The notes beneath the pieces were generated by a model. That model worked only from the letters and a program-made list of their open reading frames with translations. It had not been told where the DNA came from and made no database searches. 64,000 nt of DNA. It comes from a virus. The stretch is from the IMG/VR virus record IMGVR_UViG_3300031746_000004, positions 1 through 64,000 of that record. The stretch is one strand, 5' to 3'. Positions 31,421 through 38,900 of this stretch are shown piece after piece (the first letter of the stretch is position 1; each line of letters opens with the position of its first letter). The position numbers and the translations under genes were made by a program.

Positions 31421-31579
31421 TTATATTATTGTAACATCTTTTATTTTGTCTTTTATAACTATTGACTTTTGAATTACATTTTGTATTTTCCAACAAGACT
31501 CACATAAGTAAGGTTCAACAACAGGATTGACGTGCCCAATATTTTCTTCAATTCCGCACTTTGAACATATATATTTCAT
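31421..31579 (-). CDS. Zinc-ribbon protein, 52 aa
   Basis: CSKCGIEE near residue 5 and CESCWK near residue 27 form a compact zinc ribbon, followed by a beta/helix tail. Function unknown. Confidence 0.55.
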   Translation of the reverse strand: MKYICSKCGIEENIGHVNPVVEPYLCESCWKIQNVIQKSIVIKDKIKDVTII

Positions 31580-31582
31580 AAT

Positions 31583-31987
31583 TTATTCTCCATTTTTCTG
31601 ATATAGACTCTCATTCAAGGTATAATGTAAATCATTCGCTGAATTCTCATATATAGTAATAATTTTCTTTTCAGCGGATATAACAAGAATAATATCTATT
31701 GTTTTATTGAATTTTATCCTATAACACAATTTCAATAATTCACCTTTGTCATCAGTATAGAATTCAAATATGTCTTCATACTTCAATTTTAAATTTTTAA
31801 TGAATAATAAAATTGCTTCAACATCAACATCCCTGTATTTCAAATTGTCCAGACAATGAGAAGAGAATGCCCATTGTTTGACATTTAACAAGCCTGTAAA
31901 TGTTTCCAGTCTTTTTGTATCTTCAAATTTAAAATATACTTTTTTATGATATCTTAACATTTCTTGTCCTTTGTCCATCAATAACAT
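31583..31987 (-). CDS. RelE/DUF4258-like protein, 134 aa
   Basis: AFSSHCLDNLKYRDVDVEAI, then LLKLCYRIKFNKTIDIILVI and KKIITIYEN, follow the DUF4258/RelE-like layout (helix with conserved His, beta sheet ending in I-T-Y-N). A ribonuclease-toxin-like fold is possible, but no antitoxin partner is obvious. The start is uncertain: an ATG at 31960 with AAGG upstream is equally good. Confidence 0.5.
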   Translation of the reverse strand: MLLMDKGQEMLRYHKKVYFKFEDTKRLETFTGLLNVKQWAFSSHCLDNLKYRDVDVEAILLFIKNLKLKYEDIFEFYTDDKGELLKLCYRIKFNKTIDIILVISAEKKIITIYENSANDLHYTLNESLYQKNGE

Positions 31988-32047
31988 TCTTTAATTACAT
32001 TGTAGTTCAATTATTTTCAGACTGTCCAATACTCTATACCTTGTATT

Positions 32048-32224
32048 TTATAATTTATTTATTTTTGAATTTTCTAATTCTTTATGTTCCAGCCAATAAG
32101 TAAATGAACCTTTCAAATTATATCTTTCAAATAATTCTTGACAAGGAATATCATTTTCATTTACCCAGTCAATCCATAAATAATGCAATTGTCTTAAACT
32201 ATATCTTTTATTTTTCACGGTCAT
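32048..32224 (-). CDS. Small basic protein, 58 aa
   Basis: Tyrosine/tryptophan-rich helical chain (YSLRQLHYLWIDWVNEND, then YWLEHKELENSK). ATG at 32224 after GAGGTGA. Function unknown. Confidence 0.5.
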   Translation of the reverse strand: MTVKNKRYSLRQLHYLWIDWVNENDIPCQELFERYNLKGSFTYWLEHKELENSKINKL

Positions 32225-32235
32225 CTATTATCACC

Positions 32236-32430
32236 TCACTTTTTTTTAAGTTTATCGCAAGCAAGTTTATAATATCTCCGCCACCGCAATCTTTCAATTG
32301 CCATAGTTTTATCCTCAATCATTTGCCAAACAATTTTCTTGCCATATGAATTGATATAACCTTTGAGCAATAAAACTATAAACTTGATTGCCAATTTTCT
32401 TTGTTTTAGAGTCAGCCTGATATGTTTCAT
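32236..32430 (-). CDS. Small very basic protein, 64 aa
   Basis: Highly basic helical peptide (RLTLKQRKLAIKFIVLLLKG, ERLRWRRYYKLACDKLKKK). Overlaps the GATase gene by 1 nt. Possibly nucleic-acid binding; no family recognised. Confidence 0.45.
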   Translation of the reverse strand: MKHIRLTLKQRKLAIKFIVLLLKGYINSYGKKIVWQMIEDKTMAIERLRWRRYYKLACDKLKKK

Positions 32431-33254
32431 TATTCACACCACCTGTCAATGTATAATTCCCTACAATCTTTACAACAGTTTATCATCCAATCATTATAAT
32501 ACTTTGTGTCTTTTTTATTCGACATACATAATTCGCAAAACTTTTTGCTATGCTTTGTAATTCTACCAAGTTTGTCCTGCTCTTTATAATCATCTACAAT
32601 ATCGTGCCACTTGTAATTATTGTATGAATTTGTATTGTTGTAAGCATCGAAGGGCACAGTATTATATATCATCCTTGTTTTAAAACCTTCATTGGAATAG
32701 TAGCATTCATCTGTGTGCTTAATAAATTTGCCAAATAATAAAATGTCAGATTCAATATCATTTGTCATTATAGCAAGTTTGTCTCCATTCAAAAACTTTG
32801 TAATCAATTTTTGTATAGTTTTATTTTTAAGATTGTTTTTTATTTTTGACGATGCCAATATGTCTATAATAAATTTTTGCGTGTCTGATAATTTTCTGTG
32901 CTGTCCATAGGGTAGAATTCCGTTATGAGCAACTGCAAACCTTGTCTTCAAATCCAAACATCTTAAAAGTTTTATGTTCCTTGTTATAGGGAACGGATGT
33001 CGATTGCCTTTGTCTATTAGTCCGTGTGTAGCAAGCCTGAAGTGTATAATCAGTTTGTCTTGTTTTTTAATAGTATCATTCAACCAGTTATAAAACTTTT
33101 TGAAATTGTTGAAATCTTTGCGAATGTAAACTGTTTGTATTCCTTGCTTTTTGTATGCTACTCCAACACCATCAGAATTATTTTTGTAGCATATTTCCAA
33201 AGTGCTTTTATTCGGGATGTCTACATTTTCAGGCTTAACTACTATCATACACAT
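32430..33254 (-). CDS. Class II glutamine amidotransferase-like protein
   Basis: 274 residues. After removal of Met the chain begins with Cys2 (MCMIVV), the N-terminal nucleophile of class II glutaminases. NSDGVGVAY at about 26-34, HFRLATHG at about 72-79, NRHPFPI and AVAHNGIL complete the usual glutaminase set. A C-terminal zinc ribbon (CELC, CCKDC) follows. These domains release ammonia from glutamine. The next gene upstream, only 2 nt away, is an amidoligase that would use the ammonia or an amine, so they form a two-component unit. Confidence 0.8.
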   Translation of the reverse strand: MCMIVVKPENVDIPNKSTLEICYKNNSDGVGVAYKKQGIQTVYIRKDFNNFKKFYNWLNDTIKKQDKLIIHFRLATHGLIDKGNRHPFPITRNIKLLRCLDLKTRFAVAHNGILPYGQHRKLSDTQKFIIDILASSKIKNNLKNKTIQKLITKFLNGDKLAIMTNDIESDILLFGKFIKHTDECYYSNEGFKTRMIYNTVPFDAYNNTNSYNNYKWHDIVDDYKEQDKLGRITKHSKKFCELCMSNKKDTKYYNDWMINCCKDCRELYIDRWCE

Positions 33255-33256
33255 AT

Positions 33257-34756
33257 TTATTCACCTCTGTTTTGTAATACGGCACTTGCCATCTTTGCTG
33301 GGCTCATAATTCCTTGTGACTTTGTAATGCTTGTCAAGTGCATTCTACGTTTGATTAAAAATTTATACAAACATTTGTATCTGTTATTTATTTTCACATA
33401 ATCTATAAAATTACTCCAAGACTTTCCATTGAAGAAAATTATTGAAGTGCTTTGTTTTATAAAATCAATCACAGCAAGAATAAAATTTAATGAATTCATA
33501 AAACTTTCATAATTCAGAGTGCCCCTAAAAATTCTGAATTCAATTGTCTTGCTTGTCTCATTTACAGCAACGTATCTTGATTCATTTGGTTCCGCTGTCT
33601 TTGATAATATATTTTGGAAAGTATAATTTTCAATGCGTGCATAATGTGATAATGCATCTTCAGACTTTCTGCGTGAAATTTTTAAAATTTTATTTTTATT
33701 TAATGAAAAGAATGTTTTAAGTTTTATTATATCTGATTCATCAAAATGCTTTTTTGAAATATGAAAATGCAATCCACACAAATCATTATCGTGCGATGTG
33801 TATTTATTTTCTTTTAAATAAGTCAGCAAATCTTTTATCCTCAAATCTTTAAAACATAGTTTTGTTGTAGGATGACTCACTATCTCAAAACCTCTGCCGT
33901 TCAAACTGCCATCTTCTTTTAAATAATATCTGTCTTGAATTTTAAGTTTATTCAATTCATCTGTTAACTCCGATGCGTGCTCTTTTAAATTTTCTTCACA
34001 TAAAACTTCAAGTTCAAATCCTATATACAAAGCATTGTGTTCATAATCTTTTTTTACAAATTCAGGGTCAGGCTTGTATTCATATCCGCGCAAAATTCTA
34101 TCTCTATCATCATAACAAGACTCACAAACATATTCATCGGAGTCATCATTATACCTTAAATCATCTATCCAAACTATTTCATTACAACTGGCACAAGTGC
34201 CGCAATGATTATTAAAGCAATCTTCACAATAGAGTGTATCACTTGGGCTGTGATATGATTCATCCACAGAAAATGTATTGTTGCAATTGTCACAAACAAA
34301 ATATAATCTGTCAAAGCAAGATTGACAATAGACTTCACCATTTGGGCTGGACAACCTATCATCAATCAAAACTTCATTTTCACAACTGGCACAAGATATA
34401 TAATTTTCATTGTGCCATTCTTCATAGCAATCCTCACATAAAAATTTATTGTCTGCCCTGCGTGTCGCTTCAATAGAAAATTTATGACATTCATAACAAA
34501 AACTTTGACTCAATTTTATTGTAGTATGAATTGAAGTTAAGTCATCAACTACTTTTATCACTTCAATTTTATCATTTAAAATTCTGCCAAACAAGTTAAT
34601 CCCGTAAGTCTCATTCCATATCTTTGCTTGCGATAAACTTGTATTATAATTTAAAAGCAATCCAAATTGCTTGCCATTCCTATTTTCTAAAATAATAAGT
34701 TTGTCTGGAATTTTTAATACTACAGTATGTCTTTTAAATAATGTTAACATAATCAA
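33257..34756 (-). CDS. Amidoligase with LIM-like zinc fingers
   Basis: 499 residues. After an N-terminal region (about 1-85), four consecutive LIM-like fingers (CYEC, CEDC; CASC, CQSC; CDNC, CEDC; CASC, CESC) span about 87-220. The C-terminal half has YIGFELEVLCE, KEDGSLNGRGFEIVSHPTT, CGLHFHISKKHF and TIEFRIFRGTLNYESF, the motifs of the glutamine-synthetase-like amidoligase (COOH-NH2 ligase) family. Such enzymes form amide or isopeptide bonds using ATP. The first codon is TTG at 34756 with AAGGA 6 nt upstream; ATG at 34750 is the alternative. The zinc fingers may select a protein substrate. Confidence 0.85.
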   Translation of the reverse strand: MIMLTLFKRHTVVLKIPDKLIILENRNGKQFGLLLNYNTSLSQAKIWNETYGINLFGRILNDKIEVIKVVDDLTSIHTTIKLSQSFCYECHKFSIEATRRADNKFLCEDCYEEWHNENYISCASCENEVLIDDRLSSPNGEVYCQSCFDRLYFVCDNCNNTFSVDESYHSPSDTLYCEDCFNNHCGTCASCNEIVWIDDLRYNDDSDEYVCESCYDDRDRILRGYEYKPDPEFVKKDYEHNALYIGFELEVLCEENLKEHASELTDELNKLKIQDRYYLKEDGSLNGRGFEIVSHPTTKLCFKDLRIKDLLTYLKENKYTSHDNDLCGLHFHISKKHFDESDIIKLKTFFSLNKNKILKISRRKSEDALSHYARIENYTFQNILSKTAEPNESRYVAVNETSKTIEFRIFRGTLNYESFMNSLNFILAVIDFIKQSTSIIFFNGKSWSNFIDYVKINNRYKCLYKFLIKRRMHLTSITKSQGIMSPAKMASAVLQNRGE

Positions 34757-35067
34757 TCGCCATCCTTCAAAATTGAAATAGACTGTTTTGAATAATACAA
34801 TTGACTTTCCAACTCTCTATTCCTTAACCAGTCAATCAAAACTTCATCACCGCAGGCAATTCTATTGCCTACATAATTGTTTGCTTTTTTATTCAGATGA
34901 CTTTTATTTAAGCAATCAAGAATAAAAATTTTATTTTCAAGGATGACTCCACTCTCAATAATATCTTCAGGTTCAAAACCTTTGACACGTGCCAATTGAT
35001 AATGGTGCATTGTATCGCTTTTAAACTTCTGTCCATTCTTCATAATAATAAATTTTAAATCTTTCAT
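34753..35067 (-). CDS. Hypothetical protein, 104 aa
   Basis: First gene of the minus arm. Alpha/beta with no recognised motif; contains KFIIMKNGQKFKSDTMHHYQ and CGDEVLIDWLRN. It overlaps the amidoligase gene start and could be a third component of that unit. Confidence 0.6.
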   Translation of the reverse strand: MKDLKFIIMKNGQKFKSDTMHHYQLARVKGFEPEDIIESGVILENKIFILDCLNKSHLNKKANNYVGNRIACGDEVLIDWLRNRELESQLYYSKQSISILKDGD

Positions 35068-35099
35068 CCTCTTATCCTTTGTTCACTCTGTTCCTGTTT

Positions 35100-35130
35100 C
35101 CTATTATAGTATACCTTACAATTCAACAGA
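35100..35130 (-). promoter_or_regulatory. Sigma-70-like promoter for the minus arm
   Basis: TATAAT on the minus strand at 35103-35108, in the context GGTATACTATAATAGG, lies about 35 nt upstream of the ATG at 35067. Upstream TTTCTG gives an 18-nt spacing but is a poor -35. It is the only consensus -10 near this start. Confidence 0.4.
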
Positions 35131-35742
35131 AAGCAAATAAATCTTATACAATAAACTGTTATAACTCAACCACTTACAAAGCCAACAAAATAAAAATCAT
35201 AATAAACCTAACTTGTTATAAATACATAACTTATAATAATTGAGTAGTAAAAATAATCTATACCTTAATAAAACCTTACAACAGGGATGTTTTGAACATA
35301 AATAAAAAACTATGAAGGTTATGTGCTATGATACATAAAACAACAAGATTGAATAAATCTATAATACGGAATAAAATAAAAACTAATCCTATTACAATAA
35401 ATAATTGAAGTAGTTAAGGAATATGAAATTGAAACTTTTAAAAAAGTTTATTCAACCAAATGTGCAAATAATTTTAACTATAATAAGTTAAATCTAATGA
35501 ATTATACCTAACCAATTGAAGTATAACAAGATAAGTTATAGGCAGGGTTCATTTTAGCGGATTACAACAGGACACCGAACGATACCCCTACTATACCTTT
35601 CTTTCGATTTTCTACCTTTTTCAACCTCTTTAACTTCAACACATTAAAAATTAAATCCACTCTAAAAATCGTAAAAACACAAATTGGTCGAAATATGCCC
35701 ATAACGGACATTAATATATATAATATCGGAATAGGATTATTG

Positions 35743-35783
35743 TTATCTTTTTTAGTTATAATCTTATCCTTTTTAGTTATAAT
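35743..35783. repeat. Tandem 21-bp direct repeat
   Basis: TTATCTTTTTTAGTTATAAT (35743-35762) is repeated as TTATCCTTTTTAGTTATAAT (35764-35783), one difference over 20 nt, period 21. Two adjacent protein-binding sites on the same helix face would fit. Confidence 0.85.
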
Positions 35784-35840
35784 TAACTTATTACCTTTAT
35801 TTAGGATTAATTAGCGTTTTTTTTCGGTCTTTTTATAACT

Positions 35841-36195
35841 TCTACCCTCTTTTACCTTATTGATATTATTATAGTTATATTAATACTAAATTAGTATTTA
35901 TCAGTATTTTATTAGTATTTCAAATCTACCTCTTCTACCTTATTGAAAACAAATAACTTACGATTTCTACCTAATTTCTACCTTTTTAGAAGGTAGAAGA
36001 TACTAGTTAATCTTAATACCTATATATATCTACCTATTTCTACTATTCGTTAAATAAACAAGATACGAAAAAATTACAGATAAATGTAATTTTTAAGTAC
36101 TAAAGTAGGAAGAAGGAGAAAGTAGTCGTGCTGAAGTTGCCCCCTACCCCCGACTTATTATTAGCTAAGATACTATATTTCTACCCTAATCTACC
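35841..36195. repeat. Iteron-like TCTACC cluster
   Basis: TCTACC occurs at 35841, 35925, 35934, 35966, 35977, 36029, 36180 and 36190, and once inverted (GGTAGA at 35992). A further copy is at 35611. Several are followed by TTATTG, and three pairs are spaced 9-11 bp. A 9-bp inverted repeat TTCTACCTT/AAGGTAGAA is centred near 35987. Such clusters are typical of initiator- or regulator-binding arrays. Confidence 0.65.
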
Positions 36196-36261
36196 TTATT
36201 GTAAATAAAGAAGTTAGAAAAAGAATACAATGGTCGAATATATATAACGAGAATACGGTAA

Positions 36262-36457
36262 GTTAACCTAGCTTTATTAGGTTAACGTATTAGGTCGATA
36301 AGACCTAATTAGTAGACCATAGGGTTCTTCTTTTACGAGTATTTACGTAGTAAATACGAGTAAAAGATAAATTATTACTTTTATCGTATTGTATTGATAC
36401 TTTATATCATATAGATTAATATAATATATAAGTATACGTTGGTATAATATTTATACC
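36262..36457. promoter_or_regulatory. Group of palindromes upstream of the class B element
   Basis: Four inverted repeats: GTTAACCTA/TAGGTTAAC (36262-36286), ATTAGGTC/GACCTAAT (36289-36309), a 17-nt arm pair at 36330-36366 with only a GA/GA internal mismatch, and GGTATAA/TTATACC (36441-36457). They could be operators or RNA hairpins; no T-run follows, so they are not simple terminators. Confidence 0.5.
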
Positions 36458-36502
36458 TTAATTTATTGTAATTATTATAGTTATAAAAATAATAATATAT
36501 TT

Positions 36503-36545
36503 ACTTAAATAATCGGTATTTTCGAGTATACTTATAAGTAGAAGG
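36503..36545 (+). promoter_or_regulatory. Two-block promoter-like element, class B copy 2
   Basis: ACTTAAAT, 16 nt, TATACTTATAAGTAGAAGG, matching 20315-20357 on the opposite strand in both blocks and in the spacing. It would start a plus-strand transcript at about 36540, at the beginning of the candidate ncRNA. Confidence 0.7.
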
Positions 36546-37086
36546 TAAAAATGTTCTTTAAAATATATAGACCAATTGAATTGAGTAGAAAGCAGCATAA
36601 TAACCGATAAAACTCGGTAAAGATACTATTAATAACAAACGTCTATCTGAATGATAGAAACGCAGTTAAAAGAAACTTATAAATAGGCTGCACAAACAAA
36701 ACTTTAATTCATGGTAAATTGTTGAAGAATATTATGATAACGATAATAGTTTGTATAGTTTGGTTATTTTTTATGTGGCTTTTTGGGCTAACTAAAAATA
36801 TACCAAGAATTTGATTTATTCTCTTTCTGATTTCTTGAGTTGAGATTGGCTAATAGTAAGCAATCGAAAAACAAATTAAGGATTCAGATTCAGAAAGAGT
36901 TATTATTGCTTGGAGGGCGTTAAGCTCTGCTTGATAGCTCTCCTTTGCTAGCTTCATACTGTCGATTGACAGATAAATGGGTAGCTACTGATTATCGGGG
37001 GCTACCCGACTAAAAATTAATTAAGGCTAAAGATAAAGTTATGGACTGGGAAATCCTGGTCGATTTTGTCTTTAGCCTTTTTTATT
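36540..37086 (+). ncRNA. Candidate large structured non-coding RNA
   Basis: About 545 nt between the class B element and a terminator, with no gene-sized frame. Many helices can be drawn: CCGA/TCGG (36604-36617), TCTATC/GATAGA (36642-36658), a long-range perfect 10-bp stem CTCTTTCTGA/TCAGAAAGAG (36821-36899) enclosing GATTG/CAATC, a strong hairpin GGAGGGC/GCTCTCC continuing into TTAAGC/GCTTGA (36912-36943), CTGTC/GACAG (36959-36972), GGGTAGC/GCTACCC (36979-37007) and the terminator stem. Length and ornateness recall the phage RNAs ROOL and GOLLD, but I cannot confirm a family. A 19-codon frame at 36551-36610 with an AGAAGG site is the only possible peptide. Confidence 0.55.
37023..37085 (+). 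terminator. Rho-independent terminator after the ncRNA
   Basis: Perfect 11-bp stem AAGGCTAAAGA (37023-37033) with TCTTTAGCCTT (37069-37079), followed by TTTTATTT. The loop contains a nested hairpin GACTGGG/CCTGGTC. It separates the ncRNA from the structural operon. Confidence 0.8.
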
Positions 37087-37212
37087 TATTAGCAAGGGAT
37101 TCGTCAAGTGTAGTAAAAACTGAAACGTCAACTTCGCTAATAATAATTATCACGATGGTGAGAAATACTTCATAGAAAGTTAAAAAGTAATGCTCACCCC
37201 ATAGGAGAATAA

Positions 37213-37605
37213 ATGATATTAGATTTATATATAACTTATAAAAAAATAGAAGAAATAGATATAATTCAAGACCTCATAATTAAAAAAAGAGATTCTGTAA
37301 CTTATGACTGTTTTTTCTATGACGAAAATAATACTTTAGTTGACATTACAGGAGCCACATTATTTTTTACAATAAAAGAAAAATCATCTGATACAGATGA
37401 AACTGCAATTCTTAAAAAAACAATTACTTCTTTAACAAATTCTACAGATGGTGAAGCAAAAATCGAATTAAACCCAACTGATACTAATTTAACAGTTGGA
37501 AATTATATTTATGATATTCAGATTAAACTTTCTACTGGAGAAATATATACTTGTTTAGAAGGAAATATTTGTGTTAAACAAGATATAACAATCAGAACAA
37601 GTTAA
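37213..37605 (+). CDS. Baseplate/tail-fibre N-terminal domain protein (BppU-like)
   Basis: 130 residues of beta-sandwich character: KKRDSVTYDCFFYDENNTLV, TGATLFFTIKEK, then GEAKIELNPTDTNLTVGNY and YDIQIKLSTGE. This matches the N-terminal immunoglobulin-like domain of phage BppU-type upper baseplate proteins. A second copy of the domain is at 56863-57189. First gene of the plus arm, with AGGAG before the ATG. No receptor-binding part is attached. Confidence 0.65.
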   Translation: MILDLYITYKKIEEIDIIQDLIIKKRDSVTYDCFFYDENNTLVDITGATLFFTIKEKSSDTDETAILKKTITSLTNSTDGEAKIELNPTDTNLTVGNYIYDIQIKLSTGEIYTCLEGNICVKQDITIRTS

Positions 37606-37606
37606 A

Positions 37607-38350
37607 ATGACTAGAGAATATTATTTAAAACATAGAAAAGAAATTTTAAAATATCATAAAAAATATTTTATAAAAAATAAATGTATGGATTGTGGAAAAA
37701 AAGTTAGTACAGAACATACTAAAAGATGTAGAAAATGTTATATAATTTTTTCTAAAGGAAAAAATGCGACCAATTATAAAAATGGTCGTTCTTTGATAGA
37801 AAAATTTTGTATTGATTGTGGTAAAAAAATAGATTGGAAGTCTAAAAATAATTATTGTAAAAATCATGTTGGTAAATATGTATCGCCAAAAGCAGAAAAC
37901 AGTTATAATTATATAGATGGAAGATGTTCTAAAAAATATTATTGTATAATTTGTGGAAAAGAAATAAGCCTTTCTTCTGGTTTTTATGGTAATAAAAAAT
38001 GTAGTTCATGTCATGCTAAAACAAAGACTCCTACTTTTGGAAAATTGCCTTCTCATGGAAAAAGAATTCATTATAAAAATAATTGCTTTCGTTCTACTTG
38101 GGAATCAAATTTTGCTAAATGGTTAGATAAAAATAATATAAAATGGTTATATGAATCAAAAACATTTAAATTAGATAATGGAACTTATACACCAGATTTT
38201 TATTTACCAGAATTTAATTTATGGATAGAAGTAAAAGGCTATTGGCGTGATAATGCTAAAGTTAAATTTGAATTATTTAAACAAAAATACTGCGGCGAAA
38301 GAATAAAAATTTTAGGAAGACAAGAATTAAAAATATTAAAAATAATTTAA
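37607..38350 (+). CDS. Homing endonuclease, PD-(D/E)XK type with zinc ribbons
   Basis: 247 residues. Three zinc ribbons (CMDCGKK, CIDCGKK, CIICGKE), linked by KNATNYKNGRS- and NSYNYIDGR-type NUMOD-like segments, precede a nuclease domain: FRSTWESNFAKWL, then YTPDFYLPEFNLWIEVKGYW, a PD-(D/E)XK core (D, E-x-K). Its ATG is 2 nt after the preceding stop, and it has no ribosome binding site of its own. The ribbons resemble those of the HNH endonucleases in this window, with a different nuclease. Confidence 0.82.
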   Translation: MTREYYLKHRKEILKYHKKYFIKNKCMDCGKKVSTEHTKRCRKCYIIFSKGKNATNYKNGRSLIEKFCIDCGKKIDWKSKNNYCKNHVGKYVSPKAENSYNYIDGRCSKKYYCIICGKEISLSSGFYGNKKCSSCHAKTKTPTFGKLPSHGKRIHYKNNCFRSTWESNFAKWLDKNNIKWLYESKTFKLDNGTYTPDFYLPEFNLWIEVKGYWRDNAKVKFELFKQKYCGERIKILGRQELKILKII

Positions 38351-38365
38351 GGAGGAAATTAAAAC

Positions 38366-38611
38366 ATGATTGATAAATCATTAAGTTTTGGAATTCAAAA
38401 TTATTTTTTTGTTACTCAAGACGAAACAGACCCAGTTTATGTTTATGTTGGTTATCAAAATAAAAAAGGTTCTACATTACTTGGTCGTTACAAAAAAGAC
38501 GATACTGAAGGTTTATACTATATCGCTGTCGGAGCATTTGCTGGAATTTGGGCAGGTAGAGTAGGATATAGTTACGCTTTACCAAGTTTGCTTGTTGAAC
38601 CAGCGATTTAA
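38366..38611 (+). CDS. Small structural protein, 81 aa
   Basis: Mixed chain with TDPVYVYVGYQNKKGSTLLG and GLYYIAVGAFAGIW, with AGGAGG before the ATG. Located in the fibre region, so probably a virion or assembly protein. Not recognised. Confidence 0.6.
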   Translation: MIDKSLSFGIQNYFFVTQDETDPVYVYVGYQNKKGSTLLGRYKKDDTEGLYYIAVGAFAGIWAGRVGYSYALPSLLVEPAI

Positions 38612-38612
38612 T

Positions 38613-38900
38613 ATGAAACATTATTGCATCGATTGTAAAAAAGAATCAATCCGTAAAAGAGATAACTATATCTGTCAAAATTGTTCGATGATTGAAGAAG
38701 AACATTTGATAGTAATAGGTACTAATTTACATATTCATCATATTGATTACGATAAAGAGAATTGTAACGAGAATAATTTAATTACTTTATGTAATTCATG
38801 TAATGTAAGAGCAAATTTTAACAGAGATTATTGGAAAAATATTTTTCAAAATAAAATTGCCCAACTAAATAAGGAGGCAACCAAAAATGAGTCAATATAA
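38613..38900 (+). CDS. Short HNH homing endonuclease
   Basis: 95 residues: one CIDCKK knuckle joined directly to RKRDNYICQNC, then IHHIDYDKENCNENNLITL and CNSCNVRANFNRDYW. It keeps the full HNH core but lacks the long zinc-ribbon array of its relatives. It starts 2 nt after the previous stop, and its 3' end contains the AAGGAGG site of the next fibre gene, which it overlaps by 14 nt. Confidence 0.8.
   Translation: MKHYCIDCKKESIRKRDNYICQNCSMIEEEHLIVIGTNLHIHHIDYDKENCNENNLITLCNSCNVRANFNRDYWKNIFQNKIAQLNKEATKNESI

Larger units (their letters stand above)
35131..36502. other. Large non-coding divergent region, candidate origin/control region
   Basis: About 1.4 kb with no open frame worth calling on either strand. 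It is very AT rich, apart from a short GC patch at 36138-36152 (GCCCCCTACCCCCGAC). It holds the 21-bp tandem repeat, the TCTACC cluster, AGTATTT repeats near 35888-35918 and several palindromes, listed separately. Position between divergent arms and repeat content fit a replication origin or regulatory hub. Confidence 0.6.

Noticed and set aside
31583-31987. Toxin-antitoxin pair based on the RelE/DUF4258-like protein
   Set aside because: Neither neighbour looks like an antitoxin (a zinc ribbon on one side and a basic helical protein on the other), so only the fold resemblance is reported.
36551-36610. A 19-codon frame after an AGAAGG site at the start of the ncRNA
   Set aside because: Possible leader peptide, but short, with no similarity, and inside a region better explained as structured RNA. 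Kept as a note, not as a gene.
35068-37212. tRNA genes in the non-coding region
   Set aside because: Hairpins are present but none gives a cloverleaf with a T-loop GGTTC-like sequence and acceptor stem.
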